Shown here one piece after another: positions 39,145 to 47,632 of a stretch of 64,000 nt of DNA (its first letter is position 1; the number at the start of each line of letters is the position of its first letter). Below the pieces are notes generated by a model. It was not told where the DNA came from and searched no databases. It worked only from the letters and a program-made list of their open reading frames with translations. The stretch comes from Sphingopyxis bauzanensis (GTDB taxonomy: Bacteria > Pseudomonadota > Alphaproteobacteria > Sphingomonadales > Sphingomonadaceae), in NCBI RefSeq assembly GCF_002205675.1, contig NZ_NISK01000004.1, positions 519,969 through 583,968 on the forward strand, given 5' to 3'. The position numbers were made by a program, and so were the translations under genes.

Positions 39145-39756
39145 ATGAAAATCGCCCATCGTGTGTCGATCCTCGCCGCCGCTGCCGTATCGATGGGGGC
39201 GGCTATGCTCGCCACCTCCAGCGCACAGCCTCCCGAAGACCGCATGGCGAGGCCGCCCGAAGCGACGATCTATCGCGACGCCGCTTATCGCGGCCCCGCA
39301 GTGTTCATCGGCGAGGCGAAATCCAATCTGGGTCTGGCATGGCCGGTCAATTCGGTGCGCGTCGCCAGCGGCCGCTGGGAATTGTGCCAGAAAACGCGCT
39401 TTCGCGGCACCTGCCGCACGGTCGAGCGCGACACGCCGATGCTCAACAACGTCCTGCGCGGCCTGACCATCCAGTCGATCCGTCCGGTCGGCAGCGGCGG
39501 CGGCTGGGATCCCGCGCCGCCCGCCAACGACCAGGTCGCGCGCGGCAATTTTGCCGAATTCCACACCCAGCCCGCGCAAGGCAACCGCCGCGTCCTTGCC
39601 TGCGAGTATGGATCGGCGACGGCGAACTGCGCGGCGCAGACGGCGGACAAATATTGCCGCTCGATCGGCTGGAACGGATCGGCGCGCGAGCATATAGAAA
39701 CGGTCAGCAACCGGGTCTATCTGGCCGACGTGCTGTGCGTCCGTTCGGGCTATTGA
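39145..39756 (+). CDS. Secreted beta/gamma-crystallin-like protein
   Basis: 203 residues. The signal peptide (ILAAAAVSMGAAMLATSSAQ) is followed by a beta/gamma-crystallin domain (about residues 38-115): ATIYRDAAYRGPAVFIGEA, then NSVRVASGRWELCQKTRFRGTCRTVERD, the paired Greek-key pattern. The C-terminal third has four Cys residues (ACEYGSATANCAAQTADKYCRS and VLCVRSGY) that could form disulfides. Such proteins may bind Ca2+ or stabilise the envelope. ATG 39145 follows AGAGGGAG. It is followed by the MliC-like gene 11 bp on, so the two form an operon. Confidence 0.78.
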   Translation: MKIAHRVSILAAAAVSMGAAMLATSSAQPPEDRMARPPEATIYRDAAYRGPAVFIGEAKSNLGLAWPVNSVRVASGRWELCQKTRFRGTCRTVERDTPMLNNVLRGLTIQSIRPVGSGGGWDPAPPANDQVARGNFAEFHTQPAQGNRRVLACEYGSATANCAAQTADKYCRSIGWNGSAREHIETVSNRVYLADVLCVRSGY

Positions 39757-39767
39757 GGGAGGTTGCG

Positions 39768-40088
39768 ATGGACAGGATAAAATTCGTCGCCCTTGGCGGC
39801 GCCGCGCTGGCGCTGCCCGCCTGCATGTCGGTCGGCGGGCCGGGGGTCAGCACCTATTATGAATGCGACCGCGGCACGCGGCTGAAGGTCGATTTCATGG
39901 GCGACCGCGCCTTGGTGAGCGTCAATGGCGGCCGCGCTGAAACGATGCGTTCCACGCCCGCGGCCAGCGGCGCGATCTATGAAAATCGTGCGGGCTGGCG
40001 CCTGCATACCAAGGGCGATGAGGCGATGTGGAACACCGCGCTGCGTTCGTCGCCCGAAACCTGTCGCCAGGTGGTGGTGCCGCGCTAG
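39768..40088 (+). CDS. MliC-like lysozyme inhibitor lipoprotein
   Basis: 106 residues. The signal ends LALPAC (Cys19), a lipobox-like site. The mature part YYECDRGTRLKVDFMGDRALVSVNGGRAETMRS, then ASGAIYENRAGWRLHTKGDEAMW, follows the MliC/PliC fold: Tyr-x-Cys-x-x-Gly at the start, ASG-x-x-Tyr, and W-x-x-x-x-KG-x-E-A near the end, with the second Cys in ETCRQ. Known members inhibit C-type lysozyme from the periplasm or outer membrane. It is translated from GGAGG, 11 bp after the crystallin-like gene. The stop is only 7 bp from the convergent epoxide-hydrolase stop. Confidence 0.8.
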   Translation: MDRIKFVALGGAALALPACMSVGGPGVSTYYECDRGTRLKVDFMGDRALVSVNGGRAETMRSTPAASGAIYENRAGWRLHTKGDEAMWNTALRSSPETCRQVVVPR

Positions 40089-40095
40089 GGCCTGG

Positions 40096-41238
40096 TCAAA
40101 GGTCCATCTTCGCCAGCGCGGCGCGAACCTCGCTGGCGAACAGCTCGGGCTGCTCCCATGCCGCGAAATGGCCACCGCGCGGCAGCTCGTTCCAGTGGAC
40201 GATATTCTTGTAGCGCCGCTCGGCCCAGCGCCGCGACAGCCGCATGATCTCGCTGGGAAACAGGCTGCACCCGGTCGGCACCAAAATCTCGCCTGCGGCG
40301 AAATTGCGGAAGCTGTGCCAATAGAGCCGTGCCGACGAGGCGGCGCTCGCGGTCAGCCAGTACAGGCTGATCGTGTCGAGCATGGCATCCTTCGATAACG
40401 CCTTTTCGGGGTGCCCGCCGATCGACTGACCGCCAGGCTGGTGCCCGCAATCGGTCCAGCCATGGAATTTTTCGGCGATCCACGCCATCTGTCCGACGGG
40501 TGAATCGGTGAGGGCATATCCGATCGTCTGCGGCCGGGTGGCATGCTGGGTCGAATAACCGCTGTCCTTCGCCTGATACCAGCCGAAGCGCGCCAGATAG
40601 AGCTGCTCGGCATCGGTGAGGTCGCTCATCAGGTCGGGCGGTGGCGCACCGACGACCATGTTGACGTGGATGCCCGCGCAATGATCGGCGTGGTTCATCC
40701 CGATCGCACAGGTCACCGCGCTGCCCCAGTCACCGCCTTGCGCGAAATAGCGCTCGTAACCGAGCGCAACCATCAGCGCGTCCCACGCCGCGCCGATATG
40801 CTCGACGCTCCACTTCGCGGCGGTCGGTTTGCCCGAAAAACCATAGCCCGGCAGCGAGGGGATCACGAGGTGATAGTCGGCCGCCAGCGGTTCGATGACG
40901 TCAAAAAATTCGAGCACCGACCCCGGCCAGCCGTGGGTCAGGACCAGGGGGCGCGCCGCCGGATTAGCCGAACGGATATGGAGGAAATGCACGTCGAGTC
41001 CGTCGATCGCCGCGAGATAATTGGGCAACGCATTCAGCCGCGCTTCGACGGTGCGCCAATTATAACCCTCGCGCCAATAGGCCGCGAGTTCCTGCGCATA
41101 GGCGAGCGGGATGCCCTGATCCCAGTCGTCGACCGTTTCCTTCTCGGGCCAGCGCGTCCGCGCCAGGCGGTCTTGCAGGTCATCGAGCGCCGATTGCGGC
41201 ACATCGATGACGAACGCACGGATATTCTCGACGTCCAT
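40096..41238 (-). CDS. Epoxide hydrolase (EHN domain, alpha/beta hydrolase)
   Basis: 380 residues. The N-terminal EHN segment (about 1-90, FVIDVPQSALDDLQDRLARTRWP) is followed by the alpha/beta-hydrolase fold with oxyanion motif HGWPGS (102-107), nucleophile Asp170 in GGDWGS, and a C-terminal catalytic His in RGGHFAAWEQPELF. It should open epoxides by water addition, like microsomal-type enzymes. The native substrate (lipid, xenobiotic or juvenile-hormone-like epoxide) is unknown. No signal peptide, so it is cytoplasmic. Confidence 0.92.
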   Translation of the reverse strand: MDVENIRAFVIDVPQSALDDLQDRLARTRWPEKETVDDWDQGIPLAYAQELAAYWREGYNWRTVEARLNALPNYLAAIDGLDVHFLHIRSANPAARPLVLTHGWPGSVLEFFDVIEPLAADYHLVIPSLPGYGFSGKPTAAKWSVEHIGAAWDALMVALGYERYFAQGGDWGSAVTCAIGMNHADHCAGIHVNMVVGAPPPDLMSDLTDAEQLYLARFGWYQAKDSGYSTQHATRPQTIGYALTDSPVGQMAWIAEKFHGWTDCGHQPGGQSIGGHPEKALSKDAMLDTISLYWLTASAASSARLYWHSFRNFAAGEILVPTGCSLFPSEIMRLSRRWAERRYKNIVHWNELPRGGHFAAWEQPELFASEVRAALAKMDL

Positions 41239-41262
41239 GGAAATCCCCCCGCTATCAGATTA

Positions 41263-41763
41263 TCAGGGCCGCGCGGGCGCCTTGCAACCGCGCTCGAGCC
41301 CGACGCCTTTCAGGAAGCCGCGCCGAACCGTTCCGGCATAGACCGCTTCGGCATAGCGGCGACGTTCGGCATTGGCACCGGTGATTTCGCCGATCAGACT
41401 GCGAAACGGAATGATCGACCCGGCCACGCTGCCAGCCACGCGGCCCACCGTGCGCTCGCGCTTTTTTGCCGTGCTTTGTTCTTCGGTTTCGTTGACGTCG
41501 GGGCCGAGCACCTCGTCGAGTTCGACGATTTCCTTCTGGATCGCGGCGCATTTGCGCATGCCCGCCAGGGAATAGGGATCGCCCTGAACCGCCACCAGCT
41601 TGGCGGGCGCTTCCTTGCCGTCAAATGGTTCGGTCACCTTGTTGGCGGTGTCCTTGATGGTCGGATTTTCCGGCGACCCGGACTGTGCCTGCGACGGGAC
41701 CGAGAGAATGAGCGCCGCGGCCATTGCGGTGGCCGAAAATCCGACGATAAATCTGTTTTGCAT
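41263..41763 (-). CDS. Exported protein of unknown function, 166 residues
   Basis: The signal peptide (FSATAMAAALILSVPSQAQ) is followed by a mature part with an early acidic stretch, a central charged helix (EIVELDEVLGPDVNETEEQSTAKKRERTVGR) and a Gly/Ser-rich hydrophobic segment (VAGSVAGSIIPFRSLIGEITGANAERRRYAEAVYAGTVRRGFLKG). Two Cys (MRKCAAIQ and RGCKAP) may pair. No family recognised. A strong AGAGGAGG precedes ATG 41763. It follows the 3-hydroxybutyryl-CoA dehydrogenase gene by 37 bp, possibly on the same transcript. Confidence 0.8.
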   Translation of the reverse strand: MQNRFIVGFSATAMAAALILSVPSQAQSGSPENPTIKDTANKVTEPFDGKEAPAKLVAVQGDPYSLAGMRKCAAIQKEIVELDEVLGPDVNETEEQSTAKKRERTVGRVAGSVAGSIIPFRSLIGEITGANAERRRYAEAVYAGTVRRGFLKGVGLERGCKAPARP

Positions 41764-41800
41764 ATGACGCCTCCTCTGCTGCCCCCTGACAGCCAATAGA

Positions 41801-42667
41801 CTAACGCGTCGGGACCGGTTCGGCTCCCGTCCAGTCATAAAAGCCGCGGCCCGCCTTTTTGCCGACCCAGCCCGCCTCGACATATTGGACGAGCAGCGGG
41901 GCGGGACGGAATTTGGGATCGCCGGTGCCGCTGTGCAGGACGCGGATGATTTCGAGGCAGGTGTCGAGCCCGATGAAGTCGGCGAGCGTGATCGGACCCA
42001 TCGGATGATTGAGCCCCAGACGGCAACCGGCGTCGATGTCCTGCATCGTCGCGACGCCCTCACCCAGCGCGAACACGGCTTCGTTGATCAACGGCATCAG
42101 GACGCGATTGACGATGAAGCCCGGCGCGTCGTTGGCGTGGACGATTTCCTTGCCAAGGCCGCGGCCGAAAGCTTCGACGGCTTGCAGCGTCGCGTCGCTG
42201 GTCGCGAGGCCGCGGATCAGTTCGATCAGCCCCATCACCGGCACCGGGTTGAAGAAATGCACGCCGATGAAGCGCGCCGGATCGGGCGAGGCTTGGGCGA
42301 GACGGGTAATCGGAATCGAGCTGGTGTTGCTGGCGAGGATCGCGGTGGACGACAGGTGCGGGCCGACGCTGGCAAAGATCGCGCGCTTGATCTCTTCGCG
42401 CTCGGTCGCGGCCTCGATGACGAGGTCGGCGGGGGCGAAGGCGCTGTGGTCGGCGACGGGGGTGATGCGGGCGAGCAGCGCATCGGCATCGCCCTGCGCC
42501 ATCTTTTCCTTGGCGACGAGACGGCCGAGCGACTTGGCGATCCCCGCCTTGCCGGCTTCGGCGCGCGCGAGATCGATGTCCGACAGCAACACGTCATGGC
42601 CAGCGCCCGCCGATACCTGCGCGATGCCCGCGCCCATTTGCCCTGCCCCGATGACGCCGACGATCAT
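41801..42667 (-). CDS. 3-hydroxybutyryl-CoA dehydrogenase
   Basis: 288 residues. The N-terminal Rossmann domain has GVIGAGQMGAGIAQ (NAD-binding) and the family's catalytic region with HFFNPVPVMGLIELI (His) and the substrate-binding SNTSSIPIT. It oxidises (S)-3-hydroxybutyryl-CoA in fatty-acid or PHB-related metabolism. The C-terminal helical dimerisation domain (GFIVNRVLMPLINEAVFALGEG and MGPITLADFIGLDTCLEI) is intact. It stands between the egt genes and the exported protein, on the same strand but with 55 bp to egtD, so an operon is possible. Confidence 0.93.
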   Translation of the reverse strand: MIVGVIGAGQMGAGIAQVSAGAGHDVLLSDIDLARAEAGKAGIAKSLGRLVAKEKMAQGDADALLARITPVADHSAFAPADLVIEAATEREEIKRAIFASVGPHLSSTAILASNTSSIPITRLAQASPDPARFIGVHFFNPVPVMGLIELIRGLATSDATLQAVEAFGRGLGKEIVHANDAPGFIVNRVLMPLINEAVFALGEGVATMQDIDAGCRLGLNHPMGPITLADFIGLDTCLEIIRVLHSGTGDPKFRPAPLLVQYVEAGWVGKKAGRGFYDWTGAEPVPTR

Positions 42668-42722
42668 AAACTGCCCTTTCGCTGGAAACCCTGCCCGTGC
42701 CCTACGGGCTCGGTCTCATGCG

Positions 42723-43709
42723 TCAAGGGGCGGAACGGAAGGCGGTTGCTTCGGCAAGGATCAGCGCAAAGGCGGGGTCGGTGTCGTCCCACGTCGCCAC
42801 CGGCGTCCAGCCGCTGGCGCGGAGCAGCAGGTTGGCGTCGCGTGCGCCATATTTATGACTGTTCTCGCTGTGAATCGTCTCGCCCGCCGCCATATGATAG
42901 TCATGCCCATCGACGGTGAAATCCATCTCGCACGCCGCGACAAGGTGCATTTCGATGCGCGCATGGACATCATTCCAGATCGCGCGGTGGGTGAAATTCT
43001 CGACCGGGATATCACCGCCGAGTTCGCGGTTGATCCGCTCGAGCAGGTTGAGGTTGAACGCGGCAGTGACCCCCGCCGGATCGTCATAGGCGCGCTCGAG
43101 CACTGCAATATCCTTGATCCGGTCGATCCCGATCAGCAGCAGCGATTCTTCGCCAAGCGCCTCGCGCCAGTTGCGCAGCAAATCCACCGCGGTGCGCGCG
43201 ACCATGTTGCCGATCGTCGAGCCGGGGAAAAAGCCGAGCTTGGGCAACGGGCAAATCTCGCGCGGCATTGCGACGCGCTGGGTGAAATCGGCCTCGACCG
43301 GATAGATGGGCAGACCGGGGAAGCGCGCGGCCAGCGCCGCGGCGCTGTCGCGCAGAAAATCGCCCGAGATATCGACTGGCACATAAGCGGCAGGCGCGAT
43401 CGCGCCGAGCAGCAACGGGGTTTTGGTCGAGCTGCCCGAGCCAAGCTCGACGACTGCGCGGCCCGGACCGACCGCCGCGGCAATGTCGGCGGCGTGGCGG
43501 GTGAGCAGGTCGGTCTCGCTGCGCGTCGGATAATATTCGGGGAGCGCGGTGATATCCTCGAACAGCGCGGAACCCGTTGTGTCGTAGAACCAGCGCGCCG
43601 GGATCGCCTTTTGCGCCTGCGCCAGCCCGGCGTGGACGTCGGCGCGAAACGCGATATCGACCCCCGCGGCGTCGGCGTCGACCTGCCTGAGATTGCGAAC
43701 AACGCCCAT
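42723..43709 (-). CDS. egtD: L-histidine N(alpha)-methyltransferase
   Basis: 328 residues. The SAM-binding motif is VVELGSGSSTKTPLLL (about residues 86-101), and the family's later motifs include YVPVDISGDFL, FFPGSTIGNM and EDSHKYGARD-like SENSHKYGARDAN. It trimethylates the alpha-amino group of histidine to hercynine, the first step of ergothioneine synthesis. The start is 1 bp after the egtB stop, so the pair is co-transcribed. Together with EgtB this indicates that the cell makes ergothioneine, a sulfur antioxidant. Confidence 0.94.
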   Translation of the reverse strand: MGVVRNLRQVDADAAGVDIAFRADVHAGLAQAQKAIPARWFYDTTGSALFEDITALPEYYPTRSETDLLTRHAADIAAAVGPGRAVVELGSGSSTKTPLLLGAIAPAAYVPVDISGDFLRDSAAALAARFPGLPIYPVEADFTQRVAMPREICPLPKLGFFPGSTIGNMVARTAVDLLRNWREALGEESLLLIGIDRIKDIAVLERAYDDPAGVTAAFNLNLLERINRELGGDIPVENFTHRAIWNDVHARIEMHLVAACEMDFTVDGHDYHMAAGETIHSENSHKYGARDANLLLRASGWTPVATWDDTDPAFALILAEATAFRSAP

Positions 43710-43710
43710 G

Positions 43711-44988
43711 TCAGAGATCCTTGGCTAAACGCACGCCGGTGAACTGCCAGCGCTGATGGGGGTAGAAGAAATTGCGGTAAGACGCGCGCAGATGGCCGCG
43801 CGGGGTCGCGCAGCTGCCGCCGCGCAGCACGAACTGGCCGCTCATGAACTTGCCATTATATTCGCCGACCGCGCCGGGCGCGGCGCGGAAGCCCGGATAA
43901 GGGCGATAGGCGCTGCCGGTCCATTCCCACACACTGCCGAACATCTGTTGCCGATCGGCGTCATCGGCAGCGGCGGCAGGCTGCACCGGCCCGGCGCTGC
44001 CGAGCTGCTGCCCCGATGCCGGATCGAGGCGCGCCGCGGCGGCTTCCCATTCGAACTCGGTCGGCAGGCGGGCGCCGGCCCAGCTGGCAAAAGCGTCGGC
44101 TTCGAAAAAGCTGATGTGGGTGACGGGAGCGGCGGGGTCGATGTCCTGCCAACCCGACAGGGTGAACTGACGGTCGCCGTCCCAATAGGCGGGTGCGTCG
44201 ATACCCTCGGCCTGCACCCACGCCCAGCCGTCGCTAAGCCACAGCGAGGGTGTGTGATAACCGCCGTCGGCGATAAATTGCTGCCATTCGCCATTGCTGA
44301 CCGGGCGGCTGGCGAGCGCGTGCGGGGTGAGCAGCGTATCGTGGCGCGGGCCTTCGCAGTCGAAGGCAAAGCCGTCGCCGCCGTGGCCGGCCGCCGCAAT
44401 GCCCGCCGTGCCCTCGATCCATTTCATGGCGGAAAACTGCGCAGCTTCACGCGCGATTGCCATTTCCTCCCACATGGCAGGGCCGAGCGGGTTCTGCGCG
44501 AAGAGATGTTTGAGGTCGGTGAGCACCAATTCCTGATGCTGCTGCTCATGATGGATACCAAGTTCGGTCAGCGTGTGGGCCGCCGGCGGCAGGTCGGGTA
44601 GCGCGCCGAGCACCGCGGCATCGACATGCGCGCGCCAGCGACGGATTTCGTCCAAGGACGGGCGGGTCAACAGCCCGCGCTGCGGCCGCGCATGACGCGG
44701 TCCCTCAGCCTCATAATAGCTGTTGAACAGATAGGCGTAGCGATCGTCGAACAGGCGATAGCCCGGCAGATGGTCGCGCAGGATGAAGGTTTCGAAGAAC
44801 CATGTCGTGTGCGCCAGATGCCATTTGGCAGGCGACGCGTCGGGCATCGACTGTGCGCTGGCGTCGGCGTCAGACAGCGGCGCGACAAGATCGAGCGACA
44901 GCTGGCGCGTTGCGGCGAAACGCTGCGCGAGAAGGAGTGGCGGGATGGCTATTTGCGGATGGGATGAAATGTCGGTTTGGCTGGCCAT
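43711..44988 (-). CDS. egtB: Ergothioneine biosynthesis sulfoxide synthase EgtB
   Basis: 425 residues. The N-terminal DinB-like domain has the iron-binding histidine sites [13 protein letters not shown] and [18 protein letters not shown]. The C-terminal FGE-sulfatase domain follows with [27 protein letters not shown]-like motif and ends [35 protein letters not shown]. It is an iron-dependent oxygenase joining a thiol (gamma-glutamyl-Cys or Cys) to hercynine. The gene is upstream of egtD by 1 bp. No egtA, egtC or egtE is seen nearby; a cysteine-using variant would not need egtA or egtC. Confidence 0.94.
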   Translation of the reverse strand: [425 protein letters not shown]

Positions 44989-45202
44989 GATGAGACAATC
45001 CCCCGAGGTGCGATTCGGTTTCGCATGAAGATCGAATATGGTTACGCGGTGGCGAAATGTCTAGAACATTTGGGGAACATGGCTGTCGCCTCGGCAAAGG
45101 CGGCGCCGCTCGCGGTTTACGCAGCACCGAAGAGCAGGGACGACGGTGGCCGCGTTCCGAGGCACGTGACCCTGGAGCGCCCTTCGCGGGGGCCTCGATC
45201 TG

Positions 45203-45784
45203 CTAGCGCGTCGCGCCGGGTTTCCACAGCACGTCGCCGCCCGCCGCGGCATTGAGGTGCCGGGTGAGCACGAACAGATGGTCGGACAGGCGGTTGAGAT
45301 AGGTGAGTGCCAGCGGGTTGAGGTCGCGATCCGCACCTGCCGCGACCGCCGCCCGTTCCGCCCGCCGCGTCACCGCGCGGGCGAGGTGGAGCCGCGCGGC
45401 GGCGTCGGTGCCGCCAGGCAGGATGAAACTGCGCAGCGCTTCCAGATCGTCGTTCATCCGATCGATCTCGTCCTCCAGCCGCGCGATCTGGCTGGGGACG
45501 ATGCGCAGCGCCATATCGTGCGGGCCGAAACCATGCGCCGGGTCGGCGGGGGTGGCGAGATCGGCGCCAAGATCGAACATCTCATTCTGAATCCGCACCA
45601 GCATCGCGGTGGCGTCGCTGTTCGGATGGAGCGCGGCGACCGCGATCCCGATCGCGCTATTCGCTTCGTCGACATCGCCGATCGCCGCCATCAGCGGCGC
45701 CGATTTGGCGATCCGCGAGCCGTCGACCAGCCCGGTGGTGCCGTCATCGCCGGTTCGCGTGTAGATTTTGTTCAGTTTGACCAT
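45203..45784 (-). CDS. Cob(I)alamin adenosyltransferase, PduO type
   Basis: 193 residues. The N-terminal KIYTRTGDDGTTGLVDGSRI is the ATP-binding motif of PduO-type corrinoid adenosyltransferases, and the helical core continues with DVDEANSAIGIA, FILPGGTDAAARLHLARAVTRRAER and the C-terminal YLNRLSDHLFVLTRHLN. It converts cob(I)alamin to adenosylcobalamin in the cytoplasm, required by B12 enzymes such as methylmalonyl-CoA mutase or ribonucleotide reductase. Follows the HIG1 gene by 26 bp on the same strand. Confidence 0.95.
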   Translation of the reverse strand: MVKLNKIYTRTGDDGTTGLVDGSRIAKSAPLMAAIGDVDEANSAIGIAVAALHPNSDATAMLVRIQNEMFDLGADLATPADPAHGFGPHDMALRIVPSQIARLEDEIDRMNDDLEALRSFILPGGTDAAARLHLARAVTRRAERAAVAAGADRDLNPLALTYLNRLSDHLFVLTRHLNAAAGGDVLWKPGATR

Positions 45785-45810
45785 TTATCGGGGCTTGCGC
45801 AGCGGCGGGA

Positions 45811-46035
45811 TCAACCGCCCGCGGCGAGCAAGCCGATCAGCACGATCAGGATGATGGTGATCGCCTGCCATTTGACGCGCGACATCATCATCTTGTTCTG
45901 CATCACCTGATTTTCTTCGACTTTTCCGTCGATCACCGCCTGGTGGCCTTGCGAAAAATAGAAGAGCCCCCGCGCGAGCGAGAAGAGGACGAAGCCGGCC
46001 GCCACGACGACGCCGATGATCAGCAAGATGTTCAT
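45811..46035 (-). CDS. HIG1-domain (twin transmembrane) protein
   Basis: 74 residues with two membrane helices (MNILLIIGVVVAAGFVLFSLARGLFYF and WQAITIILIVLIGLLAAGG) joined by a short loop that contains QNKMMMSRVKWQA, the Q-N-K-x-M-x-x-R pattern of the hypoxia-induced (HIG1) family. In alphaproteobacteria and mitochondria, family members associate with respiratory-chain complexes. The ATG at 46035 fits the family start. Lies between gluQ and the adenosyltransferase in one direction. Confidence 0.78.
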   Translation of the reverse strand: MNILLIIGVVVAAGFVLFSLARGLFYFSQGHQAVIDGKVEENQVMQNKMMMSRVKWQAITIILIVLIGLLAAGG

Positions 46036-46044
46036 GGCCCCTAT

Positions 46045-46896
46045 TTAGGGCATCTGCAGCGAATAACCAGTGGGAAGGCGTCCGGCGAGCAGATCGGCGG
46101 CGAGCGCGCGGCCATCGACGCCGGTGCCGCGCAGCGCGGCGAGTGACGCCGCGGCGTCGCGTTTCGCCAGCCGCTTGCCATCGCAGCCACAAACCAGCGC
46201 GTGATGGCGGTAAAGCGGGGTCGGCAGGTCGAGCAGCGCCTGGAGCAGGCGGTGGACGTCGGTCGCGGCGATCAGGTCGGCGCCGCGGGTGACGTGCGTG
46301 ACACCCATCGCGGCGTCGTCGAGGGTGCTGGCGAGATGATAGCTGGCGGGGGCATCCTTGCGCGCGAGGACGATGTCGCCATGTGCCAGCGGATCGGCGG
46401 GGCGCGGTCCTTCCCCTTGCTCCTCCCAGGTCAGCGCGCCGACATGTGTGACCGCGCGGGCCATATCGAGGCGCCAGCAATGCGGCTCGGCCGCCATCCG
46501 CCGCTGCTGCTCGGTCTTGGAAAGAGTGCGGCAGGTGCCGGGATAGACCGCCCCCGACGGTCCGTGCGGCGCGCTCAGGCTCGCGGCGATATCGGCGCGG
46601 GTGCAGAAGCAGGGATAGACGAGATTGCGGGCGCGCAGCATGTCGAGCGCCGCGGCATAATCGCCGAGCCGCGCCGACTGGCGCACCGGCTCGCTATCCC
46701 AGCCGAGCCCGAGCCACGCGAGATCGGCGAGCGACGCGCCGACATATTCCTCGCGCGAGCGGCTGCCATCGATATCGTCGAAGCGGATCAGATATTGGCC
46801 GCCCGCCGCGCGCGCCGCGTCGTGCGCCAGCACGGCGCTATAGCCGTGACCAAGGTGGAGGTCGCCGGTCGGGCTGGGCGCAAAACGGGTCAGCAT
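46045..46896 (-). CDS. gluQ: Glutamyl-Q tRNA(Asp) synthetase
   Basis: 283 residues, the short form of a glutamyl-tRNA synthetase. It starts TRFAPSPTGDLHLGHGYSA (HIGH-type motif), has a zinc site (CFCTRADI with later His/Cys), and a KMSKS-like KRLAKRD motif. It lacks the anticodon-binding domain. It attaches glutamate to the queuosine base of tRNA(Asp). The residue patterns match GluQRS rather than full-length GltX. The queuosine-precursor transporter at 36873 supports an active queuosine pathway. Confidence 0.94.
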   Translation of the reverse strand: MLTRFAPSPTGDLHLGHGYSAVLAHDAARAAGGQYLIRFDDIDGSRSREEYVGASLADLAWLGLGWDSEPVRQSARLGDYAAALDMLRARNLVYPCFCTRADIAASLSAPHGPSGAVYPGTCRTLSKTEQQRRMAAEPHCWRLDMARAVTHVGALTWEEQGEGPRPADPLAHGDIVLARKDAPASYHLASTLDDAAMGVTHVTRGADLIAATDVHRLLQALLDLPTPLYRHHALVCGCDGKRLAKRDAAASLAALRGTGVDGRALAADLLAGRLPTGYSLQMP

Positions 46897-47065
46897 CGCC
46901 GTGGTAAAAACTCCATATACGGTGCTGGCGTCATCAGAATCCTTCCATATCTTGCGGCAGATGCCCCCTTGACGTCAGATTCTGATGCGGCATGTAATAG
47001 GCTTGTCACTTGAGGAAGGCAGTGGCGCGCCATCTGATCAGCAATGGGGGCAATGTCCAACCGCC

Positions 47066-47632
47066 ATGTTCCATCCCGATCTCGCCCGGCATCCCGACAG
47101 CTGTCCCGCGCTTGTTCTGAATGCCGATTACACGCCGCTCAGCTATTATCCGCTCAGCCTGTGGCCGTGGCAGACCGCGGTCAAGGCGGTTTTCCTCGAC
47201 CGCGTTACCATCGTCGAAAATTACGAGCGCGAGATTCATTCGCCGACCCGGACGATGCCGATCCCCAGCGTCATCGCGCTGCGCCAATATGTGAAACCGT
47301 CGCAGCATCCGGCGTTCACCCGCTTCAACCTGTTCCTGCGCGACCGTTTCTCGTGCCAATATTGCGGCTCGGGCAAAGACCTGACCTTTGACCATGTCGT
47401 GCCGCGCCGGCTGGGCGGGCGGACGACCTGGGAAAATGTCACCACCGCCTGCGCGCCGTGCAACCTCAAAAAAGGCGGGCGGACGCCGCAACAGGCGCGC
47501 ATGCCGATCTATCGCCAGCCGTGGCGTCCGACGAGCTGGCAGCTACAGGACAATGGCCGCGCCTTCCCGCCGGGCTATCTGCACACGAGCTGGATCGACT
47601 GGCTGTATTGGGATGTCGAACTGGAAGGCTGA
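47066..47632 (+). CDS. HNH endonuclease
   Basis: 188 residues. The HNH core is FSCQYCGSGKDLTFDHVVPRRLGGRTTWENVTTACAPCNLKKGG: CxxC zinc pair, Asp-His, Asn, then CxxC. The N-terminal domain has VLNADYTPLSYYPLSLWPWQTAVKAVFLDRV, typical of a widespread chromosomal HNH family in alphaproteobacteria. The frame extends to 46985, but ATG 47066 matches the family start. Its in vivo role is unclear (repair or phage defence are possible). It is the last recognisable core gene before the island. Confidence 0.9.
   Translation: MFHPDLARHPDSCPALVLNADYTPLSYYPLSLWPWQTAVKAVFLDRVTIVENYEREIHSPTRTMPIPSVIALRQYVKPSQHPAFTRFNLFLRDRFSCQYCGSGKDLTFDHVVPRRLGGRTTWENVTTACAPCNLKKGGRTPQQARMPIYRQPWRPTSWQLQDNGRAFPPGYLHTSWIDWLYWDVELEG

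Noticed and set aside
38116..39693. A 525-codon minus-strand frame
   Set aside because: Spans two real plus-strand genes (CNT transporter and crystallin-like) and has shadow-type composition.
42009..43742. A 577-codon plus-strand frame across egtD and the dehydrogenase gene
   Set aside because: Antisense shadow; the minus-strand genes have full catalytic motifs.
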